From contig CM020618.1 of NCBI GenBank assembly GCA_009829735.1, positions 934,038 to 998,037 of the forward strand: DNA of 64,000 nt, in the 5' to 3' direction. Positions 12,201-23,344 of the stretch are shown here, piece after piece (the stretch's first letter is position 1; every line of letters begins with the position of its first letter). The notes beneath the pieces were generated by a model. That model did not search any database. It saw only the letters and a list, made by a program, of their open reading frames with translations, and was not told the origin of the DNA. Source of the stretch: Pyropia yezoensis (taxonomy: Eukaryota; Rhodophyta; Bangiophyceae; Bangiales; Bangiaceae). Made by a program: the position numbers and the translations under genes.

Positions 12201-15200
12201 TGCAAGCCAATGTAGCGCATGACATGGAACTGTGCATGTATGGCACCCCCATGTGTATCGACTTCCTACCGCCACCACCACGGCAACTGCCACCCTCCCA
12301 CACGCCCTCTCGTACCACCGCGCGAGCAGCCCCCGCGCACACACCCACGTACATCACCAGAGCAGCTCGGTCCAGCCGATCCACCCACATGCACCACCCA
12401 TGGCATCCTCCGTACATACCTGAGTGATGGACAAGAAGAGTAAGCGGAAAAGGAAGAGCGTGGGTGCGGGGAAGCAGGAGAGGCGATGGAGGGAAGCCGG
12501 GGGGGTGCGGGGGGTGGAAAGGGAAGGGAGGACGCCAGCTCGACAAGAAAAAGATCCAGAAGAACTTGCGAAACGTGCGTAGCGCGTAGAACACTGGTGA
12601 ATATGCAAGACAGTGCAGATAGCTGCAAGCCAACGCAACGCAGTTGCAGGGAAATGCAAGCCAATGTAGCGCATGACATGGAACTGTGCATGTATGGCAC
12701 CCCCATGTGTATCGACTTCCTACCGCCACCACCACGGCAACTGCCACCCTCCCACACGCCCTCTCGTACCACCGCGCGAGCAGCCCCCCGCGCACACACC
12801 CACGTACATCACCAGAGCAGCTCGTCCAGCCGATCCACCCACATGCACCACCCATGGCATCCTCCGTACATACCTGAGTGATGGACAAGAAGAGTAAGCG
12901 GAAAAGGAAGAGCGTGGGTGCGGGGAAGCAGGAGAGGCGATGGAGGGAAGCCGGGGGGTGCGGGGGGTGGAAAGGGAAGGGAGGACGCCAGCTCGACAAG
13001 AAAAAGATCCAGAAGAACTTGCGAAACGTGCGTAGCGCGTAGAACACTGGTGAATATGCAAGACAGTGCAGATAGCTGCAAGCCAACGCAACGCAGTTGC
13101 AGGGAAATGCAAGCCAATGTAGCGCATGACATGGAACTGTGCATGTATGGCACCCCCATGTGTATCGACTTCCTACCGCCACCACCACGGCAACTGCCAC
13201 CCTCCCACACGCCCTCTCGTACCACCGCGCGAGCAGCCCCCCGCGCACACACCCACGTACATCACCAGAGCAGCTCGGTCCAGCCGATCCACCCACATGC
13301 ACCACCCATGGCATCCTCCGTACATACCTGAGTGATGGACAAGAAGAGTAAGCGGAAAAGGAAGAGCGTGGGTGCGGGGAAGCAGGAGAGGCGATGGAGG
13401 GAAGCCGGGGGGTGCGGGGGGTGGAAAGGGAAGGGAGGACGCCAGCTCGACAAGAAAAAGATCCAGAAGAACTTGCGAAACGTGCGTAGCGCGTAGAACA
13501 CTGGTGAATATGCAAGACAGTGCAGATAGCTGCAAGCCAACGCAACGCAGTTGCAGGGAAATGCAAGCCAATGTAGCGCATGACATGGAACTGTGCATGT
13601 ATGGCACCCCCATGTGTATCGACTTCCTACCGCCACCACCACGGCAACTGCCACCCTCCCACACGCCCTCTCGTACCACCGCGCGAGCAGCCCCCCGCGC
13701 ACACACCCACGTACATCACCAGAGCAGCTCGGTCCAGCCGATCCACCCACATGCACCACCCATGGCATCCTCCGTACATACCTGAGTGATGGACAAGAAG
13801 AGTAAGCGGAAAAGGAAGAGCGTGGGTGCGGGGAAGCAGGAGAGGCGATGGAGGGAAGCCGGGGGGGTGCGGGGGTGGAAAGGGAAGGGAGGACGCCAGC
13901 TCGACAAGAAAAAGATCCAGAAGAACTTGCGAAACGTGCGTAGCGCGTAGAACACTGGTGAATATGCAAGACAGTGCAGATAGCTGCAAGCCAACGCAAC
14001 GCAGTTGCAGGGAAATGCAAGCCAATGTAGCGCATGACATGGAACTGTGCATGTATGGCACCCCCATGTGTATCGACTTCCTACCGCCACCACCACGGCA
14101 ACTGCCACCCTCCCACACGCCCTCTCGTACCACCGCGCGAGCAGCCCCCCGCGCACACACCCACGTACATCACCAGAGCAGCTCCGTCCAGCCGATCCAC
14201 CCACATGCACCACCCATGGCATCCTCCGTACATACCTGAGTGATGGACAAGAAGAGTAAGCGGAAAAGGAAGAGCGTGGGTGCGGGGAAGCAGGAGAGGC
14301 GATGGAGGGAAGCCGGGGGGTGCGGGGGGTGGAAAGGGAAGGGAGGACGCCAGCTCGACAAGAAAAAGATCCAGAAGAACTTGCGAAACGTGCGTAGCGC
14401 GTAGAACACTGGTGAATATGCAAGACAGTGCAGATAGCTGCAAGCCAACGCAACGCAGTTGCAGGGAAATGCAAGCCAATGTAGCGCATGACATGGAACT
14501 GTGCATGTATGGCACCCCCATGTGTATCGACTTCCTACCGCCACCACCACGGCAACTGCCACCCTCCCACACGCCCTCTCGTACCACCGCGCGAGCAGCC
14601 CCCGCGCACACACCCACGTACATCACCAGAGCAGCTCCGTCCAGCCGATCCACCCACATGCACCACCCATGGCATCCTCCGTACATACCTGAGTGATGGA
14701 CAAGAAGAGTAAGCGGAAAAGGAAGAGCGTGGGTGCGGGGAAGCAGGAGAGGCGATGGAGGGAAGCCGGGGGGGTGCGGGGGGTGGAAAGGGAAGGGAGG
14801 ACGCCAGCTCGACAAGAAAAAGATCCAGAAGAACTTGCGAAACGTGCGTAGCGCGTAGAACACTGGTGAATATGCAAGACAGTGCAGATAGCTGCAAGCC
14901 AACGCAACGCAGTTGCAGGGAAATGCAAGCCAATGTAGCGCATGACATGGAACTGTGCATGTATGGCACCCCCATGTGTATCGACTTCCTACCGCCACCA
15001 CCACGGCAACTGCCACCCTCCCACACGCCCTCTCGTACCACCGCGCGAGCAGCCCCCCGCGCACACACCCACGTACATCACCAGAGCAGCTCGGTCCAGC
15101 CGATCCACCCACATGCACCACCCATGGCATCCTCCGTACATACCTGAGTGATGGACAAGAAGAGTAAGCGGAAAAGGAAGAGCGTGGGTGCGGGGAAGCA

Positions 15201-18200
15201 GGAGAGGCGATGGAGGGAAGCCGGGGGGGTGCGGGGGGTGGAAAGGGAAGGGAGGACGCCAGCTCGACAAGAAAAAGATCCAGAAGAACTTGCGAAACGT
15301 GCGTAGCGCGTAGAACACTGGTGAATATGCAAGACAGTGCAGATAGCTGCAAGCCAACGCAACGCAGTTGCAGGGAAATGCAAGCCAATGTAGCGCATGA
15401 CATGGAACTGTGCATGTATGGCACCCCCATGTGTATCGACTTCCTACCGCCACCACCACGGCAACTGCCACCCTCCCACACGCCCTCTCGTACCACCGCG
15501 CGAGCAGCCCCCGCGCACACACCCACGTACATCACCAGAGCAGCTCCGTCCAGCCGATCCACCCACATGCACCACCCATGGCATCCTCCGTACATACCTG
15601 AGTGATGGACAAGAAGAGTAAGCGGAAAAGGAAGAGCGTGGGTGCGGGGAAGCAGGAGAGGCGATGGAGGGAAGCCGGGGGGTGCGGGGGTGGAAAGGGA
15701 AGGGAGGACGCCAGCTCGACAAGAAAAAGATCCAGAAGAACTTGCGAAACGTGCGTAGCGCGTAGAACACTGGTGAATATGCAAGACAGTGCAGATAGCT
15801 GCAAGCCAACGCAACGCAGTTGCAGGGAAATGCAAGCCAATGTAGCGCATGACATGGAACTGTGCATGTATGGCACCCCCATGTGTATCGACTTCCTACC
15901 GCCACCACCACGGCAACTGCCACCCTCCCACACGCCCTCTCGTACCACCGCGCGAGCAGCCCCCCGCGCACACACCCACGTACATCACCAGAGCAGCTCC
16001 ATCCAGCCGATCCACCCACATGCACCACCCATGGCATCCTCCGTACATACCTGAGTGATGGACAAGAAGAGTAAGCGGAAAAGGAAGAGCGTGGGTGCGG
16101 GGAAGCAGGAGAGGCGATGGAGGGAAGCCGGGGGGGTGCGGGGGTGGAAAGGGAAGGGAGGACGCCAGCTCGACAAGAAAAAGATCCAGAAGAACTTGCG
16201 AAACGTGCGTAGCGCGTAGAACACTGGTGAATATGCAAGACAGTGCAGATAGCTGCAAGCCAACGCAACGCAGTTGCAGGGAAATGCAAGCCAATGTAGC
16301 GCATGACATGGAACTGTGCATGTATGGCACCCCCATGTGTATCGACTTCCTACCGCCACCACCACGGCAACTGCCACCCTCCACACGCCCTCTCGTACCA
16401 CCGCGCGAGCAGCCCCCCGCGCACACACCCACGTACATCACCAGAGCAGCTCCGTCCAGCCGATCCACCCACATGCACCACCCATGGCATCCTCCGTACA
16501 TACCTGAGTGATGGACAAGAAGAGTAAGCGGAAAAGGAAGAGCGTGGGTGCGGGGAAGCAGGAGAGGCGATGGAGGGAAGCCGGGGGGGTGCGGGGGTGG
16601 AAAGGGAAGGGAGGACGCCAGCTCGACAAGAAAAAGATCCAGAAGAACTTGCGAAACGTGCGTAGCGCGTAGAACACTGGTGAATATGCAAGACAGTGCA
16701 GATAGCTGCAAGCCAACGCAACGCAGTTGCAGGGAAATGCAAGCCAATGTAGCGCATGACATGGAACTGTGCATGTATGGCACCCCCATGTGTATCGACT
16801 TCCTACCGCCACCACCACGGCAACTGCCACCCTCCCACACGCCCTCTCGTACCACCGCGCGAGCAGCCCCCGCGCACACACCCACGTACATCACCAGAGC
16901 AGCTCGGTCCAGCCGATCCACCCACATGCACCACCCATGGCATCCTCCGTACATACCTGAGTGATGGACAAGAAGAGTAAGCGGAAAAGGAAGAGCGTGG
17001 GTGCGGGGAAGCAGGAGAGGCGATGGAGGGAAGCCGGGGGGTGCGGGGGGTGGAAAGGGAAGGGAGGACGCCAGCTCGACAAGAAAAAGATCCAGAAGAA
17101 CTTGCGAAACGTGCGTAGCGCGTAGAACACTGGTGAATATGCAAGACAGTGCAGATAGCTGCAAGCCAACGCAACGCAGTTGCAGGGAAATGCAAGCCAA
17201 TGTAGCGCATGACATGGAACTGTGCATGTATGGCACCCCCATGTGTATCGACTTCCTACCGCCACCACCACGGCAACTGCCACCCTCCCACACGCCCTCT
17301 CGTACCACCGCGCGAGCAGCCCCCCGCGCACACACCCACGTACATCACCAGAGCAGCTCCATCCAGCCGATCCACCCACATGCACCACCCATGGCATCCT
17401 CCGTACATACCTGAGTGATGGACAAGAAGAGTAAGCGGAAAAGGAAGAGCGTGGGTGCGGGGAAGCAGGAGAGGCGATGGAGGGAAGCCGGGGGGTGCGG
17501 GGGGTGGAAAGGGAAGGGAGGACGCCAGCTCGACAAGAAAAAGATCCAGAAGAACTTGCGAAACGTGCGTAGCGCGTAGAACACTGGTGAATATGCAAGA
17601 CAGTGCAGATAGCTGCAAGCCAACGCAACGCAGTTGCAGGGAAATGCAAGCCAATGTAGCGCATGACATGGAACTGTGCATGTATGGCACCCCCATGTGT
17701 ATCGACTTCCTACCGCCACCACCACGGCAACTGCCACCCTCCCACACGCCCTCTCGTACCACCGCGCGAGCAGCCCCCCGCGCACACACCCACGTACATC
17801 ACCAGAGCAGCTCGTCCAGCCGATCCACCCACATGCACCACCCATGGCATCCTCCGTACATACCTGAGTGATGGACAAGAAGAGTAAGCGGAAAAGGAAG
17901 AGCGTGGGTGCGGGGAAGCAGGAGAGGCGATGGAGGGAAGCCGGGGGGGTGCGGGGGGTGGAAAGGGAAGGGAGGACGCCAGCTCGACAAGAAAAAGATC
18001 CAGAAGAACTTGCGAAACGTGCGTAGCGCGTAGAACACTGGTGAATATGCAAGACAGTGCAGATAGCTGCAAGCCAACGCAACGCAGTTGCAGGGAAATG
18101 CAAGCCAATGTAGCGCATGACATGGAACTGTGCATGTATGGCACCCCCATGTGTATCGACTTCCTACCGCCACCACCACGGCAACTGCCACCCTCCCACA

Positions 18201-20153
18201 CGCCCTCTCGTACCACCGCGCGAGCAGCCCCCCGCGCACACACCCACGTACATCACCAGAGCAGCTCCATCCAGCCGATCCACCCACATGCACCACCCAT
18301 GGCATCCTCCGTACATACCTGAGTGATGGACAAGAAGAGTAAGCGGAAAAGGAAGAGCGTGGGTGCGGGGAAGCAGGAGAGGCGATGGAGGGAAGCCGGG
18401 GGGGTGCGGGGGGTGGAAAGGGAAGGGAGGACGCCAGCTCGACAAGAAAAAGATCCAGAAGAACTTGCGAAACGTGCGTAGCGCGTAGAACACTGGTGAA
18501 TATGCAAGACAGTGCAGATAGCTGCAAGCCAACGCAACGCAGTTGCAGGGAAATGCAAGCCAATGTAGCGCATGACATGGAACTGTGCATGTATGGCACC
18601 CCCATGTGTATCGACTTCCTACCGCCACCACCACGGCAACTGCCACCCTCCCACACGCCCTCTCGTACCACCGCGCGAGCAGCCCCCGCGCACACACCCA
18701 CGTACATCACCAGAGCAGCTCCATCCAGCCGATCCACCCACATGCACCACCCATGGCATCCTCCGTACATACCTGAGTGATGGACAAGAAGAGTAAGCGG
18801 AAAAGGAAGAGCGTGGGTGCGGGGAAGCAGGAGAGGCGATGGAGGGAAGCCGGGGGGGTGCGGGGGGTGGAAAGGGAAGGGAGGACGCCAGCTCGACAAG
18901 AAAAAGATCCAGAAGAACTTGCGAAACGTGCGTAGCGCGTAGAACACTGGTGAATATGCAAGACAGTGCAGATAGCTGCAAGCCAACGCAACGCAGTTGC
19001 AGGGAAATGCAAGCCAATGTAGCGCATGACATGGAACTGTGCATGTATGGCACCCCCATGTGTATCGACTTCCTACCGCCACCACCACGGCAACTGCCAC
19101 CCTCCCACACGCCCTCTCGTACCACCGCGCAAGCAGCCCCCAGCGCACACACCCACGTACATCACCAGAGCAGCTCCATCCAGCCGATCCACCCACATGC
19201 ACCACCCATGGCATCCTCCGTACATACCTGAGTGATGGACAAGAAGAGTAAGCGGAAAAGGAAGAGCGTGGGTGCGGGGAAGCAGGAGAGGCGATGGAGG
19301 GAAGCCGGGGGGGTGCGGGGGGTGGAAAGGGAAGGGAGGACGCCAGCTCGACAAGAAAAAGATCCAGAAGAACTTGCGAAACGTGCGTAGCGCGTAGAAC
19401 ACTGGTGAATATGCAAGACAGTGCAGATAGCTGCAAGCCAACGCAACGCAGTTGCAGGGAAATGCAAGCCAATGTAGCGCATGACATGGAACTGTGCATG
19501 TATGGCACCCCCATGTGTATCGACTTCCTACCGCCACCACCACGGCAACTGCCACCCTCCCACACGCCCTCTCGTACCACCGCGCGAGCAGCCCCCCGCG
19601 CACACACCCACGTACATCACCAGAGCAGCTCCATCCAGCCGATCCACCCACATGCACCACCCATGGCATCCTCCGCACATACCTGAGTGATGGACAAGAA
19701 GAGTAAGCGGAAAAGGAAGAGCGTGGGTGCGGGGAAGCAGGAGAGGCGATGGAGGGAAGCCGGGGGGGGTGCGGGGGGTGGAAAGGGAAGGGAGGACGCC
19801 AGCTCGACAAGAAAAAAGATCCAGAAGAACTTGCGAAACGTGCGTAGCGCGTAGAACACTGGTGAATATGCAAGACAGTGCAGATAGCTGCAAGCCAACG
19901 CAACGCAGTTGCAGGGAAATGCAAGCCAATGTAGGCGATGACATGGAACTGTGCATGTATGGCACCCCCATGTGTATCGACTTCCTACCGCCACCACCCA
20001 CGGCAACTGCCACCCTCCACACGCCCTCTCGTACCACCGCGCGAGCAGCCCCCGCGCACACACCCACGTACATCACCAGAGCAGCTCCGTCCAGCCGATC
20101 CACCCACATGCACCACCATGGCATCCTCCGTACATACCTGAGTGATGGACAAG
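6286..20153 (-). repeat. 454-bp satellite array B, inverted (about 30 copies)
   Basis: This is the same monomer as in array A, reverse-complemented. Using the site reading atgacatgg as an anchor, I count about 30 copies (6636, 7084, 7538, 8136 and so on to 19938), spaced 452-455 bp apart except one of 598 bp. Monomer classes can be told apart at one site (on this strand gctcggtcc, gctccgtcc, gctcgtcc or gctccatcc). Between 10.55 and 13.3 kb the classes gctcggtcc and gctcgtcc alternate copy by copy, which suggests a two-monomer higher-order repeat. From 18.2 to 19.7 kb four consecutive copies are gctccatcc. The array is cut by the gap at 20154. Confidence 0.97.
7554..7990 (-). repeat. Aberrant satellite monomer with an internal diverged duplication
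   Basis: The spacing of anchors here is 598 bp instead of 454. About 122 extra bases lie at 7554-7675. They resemble two parts of the ordinary monomer (the stretch with ctaccgccaccac and the stretch with cgcaacgcagttgca), but with many substitutions. A second irregularity of about 20 bases sits in the purine-rich part near 7917-7985. The flanking monomers are normal. It may be a remnant of an older, diverged satellite variant trapped in a homogenised array. Confidence 0.8.
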
Positions 20154-20653
20154 NNNNNNNNNNNNNNNNNNNNNNNNNNNNNNNNNNNNNNNNNNNNNNN
20201 NNNNNNNNNNNNNNNNNNNNNNNNNNNNNNNNNNNNNNNNNNNNNNNNNNNNNNNNNNNNNNNNNNNNNNNNNNNNNNNNNNNNNNNNNNNNNNNNNNNN
20301 NNNNNNNNNNNNNNNNNNNNNNNNNNNNNNNNNNNNNNNNNNNNNNNNNNNNNNNNNNNNNNNNNNNNNNNNNNNNNNNNNNNNNNNNNNNNNNNNNNNN
20401 NNNNNNNNNNNNNNNNNNNNNNNNNNNNNNNNNNNNNNNNNNNNNNNNNNNNNNNNNNNNNNNNNNNNNNNNNNNNNNNNNNNNNNNNNNNNNNNNNNNN
20501 NNNNNNNNNNNNNNNNNNNNNNNNNNNNNNNNNNNNNNNNNNNNNNNNNNNNNNNNNNNNNNNNNNNNNNNNNNNNNNNNNNNNNNNNNNNNNNNNNNNN
20601 NNNNNNNNNNNNNNNNNNNNNNNNNNNNNNNNNNNNNNNNNNNNNNNNNNNNN
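20154..20653. other. Assembly gap, 500 N
   Basis: A 500-N placeholder between satellite array B and the 3' LTR of element 1. The left part of that LTR and any target-site duplication are lost in it. Confidence 0.99.
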
Positions 20654-20951
20654 GTCGGGACGGGGACGCAGGGCCAAGCCCCGCTGTCCCTCCCCTTATC
20701 CCCCCAGGGTCCACTCAGAATCTCGCTACCCAGAATCTCCCACCCCAGCACCTGCCCACCGGGCCACACGAAAATTCAAGACGATAAATGCAGAAAACCC
20801 TCAAATCCAAGTTGGATTTACTACTAAGCTAACTATCCCAAACTTAGGGAATATGGACCCAAACGCAGGGGGAGGAACGGATCAGGCTAGTGGCCTGCCG
20901 CCCCTTGCATGGCACGTGTTGCCCCCCTACCTGGGGGTCAATACTGCCACA
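20654..20951 (-). repeat. 3' LTR of element 1 (partial)
   Basis: Nearly identical to 29562-29857 of the 5' LTR; I see a handful of substitutions and one-base indels. The right edge ends in TGCCACA, the LTR terminus. About 170 bp of the left part lies in the gap. Confidence 0.93.
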
Positions 20952-20966
20952 CTCCCCTCTCCTCAG
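20952..20966 (-). other. Polypurine tract of element 1
   Basis: The minus strand reads ctgaggagaggggag and lies directly upstream of the 3' LTR start TGTGGCAG. A purine tract at this place primes plus-strand synthesis in LTR retrotransposons. Confidence 0.8.
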
Positions 20967-21289
20967 TTCCGACCGACCCGGTCGGCCCTGTGAGGGGGTG
21001 CGTAAACGCACGTCTCGGCGTTGGGGGCGCGACTTGCTGTCCCCCATCGAGTACGTAACGTGGATGTGGAGGCGGTCACGTTGACCGCCCCTCTCCTCAA
21101 GCTTGCCCACTCGGCAGCTTGCTCTCCTCAGTTCACACTTCACCATCACCACCACCTCCCTTTCACCTTCCACTGGGCCGCCCCACGCTGGGGAGGCCAC
21201 CCGTATACCCACGATCCGAGTCCCCCTCAACTCGAGGCGGGTCTCGTGCCGCGATAGCCAGAGCGTCTCTCCCCAACTTGGGGAGAGCC
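20967..21289 (+). promoter_or_regulatory. Leader of the antisense ORF in element 1
   Basis: About 320 bp between the purine tract and the ATG of the antisense ORF. No other gene is seen. If the plus-strand ORF is expressed, its promoter must lie here or in the reverse strand of the 3' LTR. I see no clear TATA box. The stretch ends with the palindrome ctccccaacttggggag just before the ATG. Confidence 0.3.
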
Positions 21290-23233
21290 ATGGCGACCCC
21301 GGGAGTGGAGACGGACTCTCTAGATGAGCGTATGGAGGACACCACCTACGGTGCAGCACCCGCCGGGACTTCCGGCGGGGGCTCCGCGATCGCTCCGGGG
21401 GATGGGACTCCCGCGTCACCCGGCTTTGGGTTGACGGCGGGGTCTCCCCCGGAGGCGGGACAAGTTGTCCCGCGTGAGGCCTTGGGGCGGTGGTTTTACC
21501 CCGCTTGGCCTCTCTATGAGGAGGGGTTGACTGTTCTTCGCTGTGGCCGACTTGGCGCAGCGATGGGTCGGGTATGGGACCGCCTACGGGAGAAGTATCC
21601 CCGTAGGGTCGGGTTCCCTGCCGGCTTCAGGACGGACCAGTTTGCCTTCCTGGACGATGAGGAGGTTGAGGACGTTCAGCGTGCCAAGGCCATGGTGGAC
21701 CGCGGGGGAACTATCCCGGGTCCCGGCGACTTGCCGACCTTTACTTGGGACGCGGTGGCAACTCGCCCCCCGTACCTCCACGAGGCCGATCCGCACACTC
21801 ATCACTTTGATGTGCGGATGGAAAAAGACTTCCGGCGAGGTCCCTACTTGGTGACCTCGGCTCAACTTGAGTTTCCTCAACAGTCTGCTGCCAGTAAGGA
21901 GCAGTACGATCCGAAGAAGCCCGAGTGGTGGCCTCAAGTTGAGGTCCCCTACGGGTTCCCGGCGTTGCTGCCACGGTTGCTTGACCACTTCGGCTCCGTC
22001 ATTTTGACGGCTGGCCCTGATCACCTGGTGTGGGCCATGTTGGCCACCCAGTGGCTCCTCGAGGTCATGTCGACCTGGGTATCCTGTGTTCAGCGGCGGG
22101 GGATGCTCTGGCATCTCCCCCTCCGGCTCATCCAAGGTTTGGAACAGCTCACCCCTCAGCTAGTTGCTGAGGGGTGCTCATCAGGACAACTCACTCTACT
22201 TGAGGAGATGCTCCGGCTCCATAAGTTTATCGAGTGGGAGAGCATTGAGCACAAGTTGCGCCGCCCCACTCGTGGGCCCAAGGACGATGGCGCACTTCGC
22301 CAGTTCGTGTGGGTCGCTCGTGAACTTCACGACGGCCGTGTGGTCCTACGAGAGGGGTTGGGCATCGGGGACTACCCGTATGCCCCGGGGGTGGATCGCC
22401 ACACTGCGCCACCCCCGGACAAGCCCATAGTTATGGCTGTGCCCTCATATGATGACCATATGACTCAACCTACTGCGGGGGCCCCAAGTCGGGGTCGCAG
22501 TTATACCCGGGTACCGCCACCTCGGCGTGCCCCTCCGCTTCCTCCTGTTCCTTTCCAGCCTCACGGGAACATCCCGATCAGCGTGGCCGTGGAGTCATCC
22601 ACCCCGGTGTCCCCCAACTTGGGGGCCACCCTCCTGACGGTATACCCCAAGTTGGTGTTACCGCCCACGCCTCTAACCTCAGAGATGATGATCACCACGT
22701 TGGTGCGCACCATTTCCTGGTTGGCCGCGTCGACCGCAACCCTCCAAAGTTCCGAGACTCCTCAACTTGAGGAGCGCGTTCGTACTGCAGTGGCGACCGC
22801 GAGTTGCGAGTCGGTGGCGGAGTTTATGACAGCCGAGTTGGCTCGCATTGGGGCTATTATGCCCCAGCCAGCCCCACTTGGGCGTGGCAAACGTCGCGCG
22901 AGCCGGGCATACTCGCCTCCTCGCCGTCGTCGCCGACACTCGCGGCGCTCTCCCTCCGTATCGGAAGACGAGTTGTCGTACTCCGTCTCGGAGTCCTCTA
23001 CCTCGTCGGAGACGGAGTCTGTCCAGCGTCTGCGTCGCAAACTTGCTCGCAAGACCAGGCAGAAGAGTAGCTACGGTCGGCGCCACTTGCGCGACCGTGA
23101 AGGGCGCGACGGTTCCGACTTGGAGCCGCCGCCCCTTCCAACGAGTGGAGACCGTTATCGGCGTGGGTCTCGCCGCTCGCCTCCACGTGAGGGCGAGGGC
23201 CGTGGAGTGGGAGAGTCTAGCATGCGTGCCTAG
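21290..23233 (+). CDS. Antisense accessory ORF of element 1 (unknown function)
   Basis: A 647-aa protein read against the direction of gag-pol, between pol and the 3' LTR. I start it at the ATG of gagccATGGcg, which has a good Kozak context; the frame is open further upstream without another ATG. Residues 1-60 are Gly/Pro/Ala-rich. Residues 65-325 look folded, with many aromatic residues and Leu-rich helices. After a proline-rich linker, the last 110 residues are Arg/Ser-rich with several basic clusters, suggesting nuclear localisation or nucleic-acid binding. The segment 229-320 resembles 486-572 of the antisense ORF of element 3 (FGSV, then R-x-G-x-L/F-HLP, then a Leu-rich helix ending in W). 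A decayed second copy lies at 33117-34213. I recognise no named family. An undamaged frame of this length in a young element suggests selection. Confidence 0.7.
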   Translation: MATPGVETDSLDERMEDTTYGAAPAGTSGGGSAIAPGDGTPASPGFGLTAGSPPEAGQVVPREALGRWFYPAWPLYEEGLTVLRCGRLGAAMGRVWDRLREKYPRRVGFPAGFRTDQFAFLDDEEVEDVQRAKAMVDRGGTIPGPGDLPTFTWDAVATRPPYLHEADPHTHHFDVRMEKDFRRGPYLVTSAQLEFPQQSAASKEQYDPKKPEWWPQVEVPYGFPALLPRLLDHFGSVILTAGPDHLVWAMLATQWLLEVMSTWVSCVQRRGMLWHLPLRLIQGLEQLTPQLVAEGCSSGQLTLLEEMLRLHKFIEWESIEHKLRRPTRGPKDDGALRQFVWVARELHDGRVVLREGLGIGDYPYAPGVDRHTAPPPDKPIVMAVPSYDDHMTQPTAGAPSRGRSYTRVPPPRRAPPLPPVPFQPHGNIPISVAVESSTPVSPNLGATLLTVYPKLVLPPTPLTSEMMITTLVRTISWLAASTATLQSSETPQLEERVRTAVATASCESVAEFMTAELARIGAIMPQPAPLGRGKRRASRAYSPPRRRRRHSRRSPSVSEDELSYSVSESSTSSETESVQRLRRKLARKTRQKSSYGRRHLRDREGRDGSDLEPPPLPTSGDRYRRGSRRSPPREGEGRGVGESSMRA

Positions 23234-23344
23234 TTGGCAGCTGCCTTTGTTGTGAGAGTGTGAGGGTTAGGGCTGTAGTTAAAAGCCACTCTGCGTACCA
23301 CTTCGACTTGAAGCACTCTCTTGGCACTGTTGCTCGGCCTTCCC

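Noticed and set aside
10543..13581. Open frame of 1012 codons (and many others) through the satellite
   Set aside because: The unit is 454 bp, not a multiple of three, so the frame passes through all three frames of a GC-rich, stop-poor repeat. The peptide repeats only because the DNA repeats, and no domain is present.
1..20153. CRISPR-like array of direct repeats
   Set aside because: Monomers are 454 bp and directly adjoining, with no unique spacers, and the context is eukaryotic.
21119..21289. N-terminal extension of the element 1 antisense ORF to 21119
   Set aside because: It begins with TTG, not ATG, and the decayed copy at 33117-34213 stops matching exactly at the ATG at 21290.
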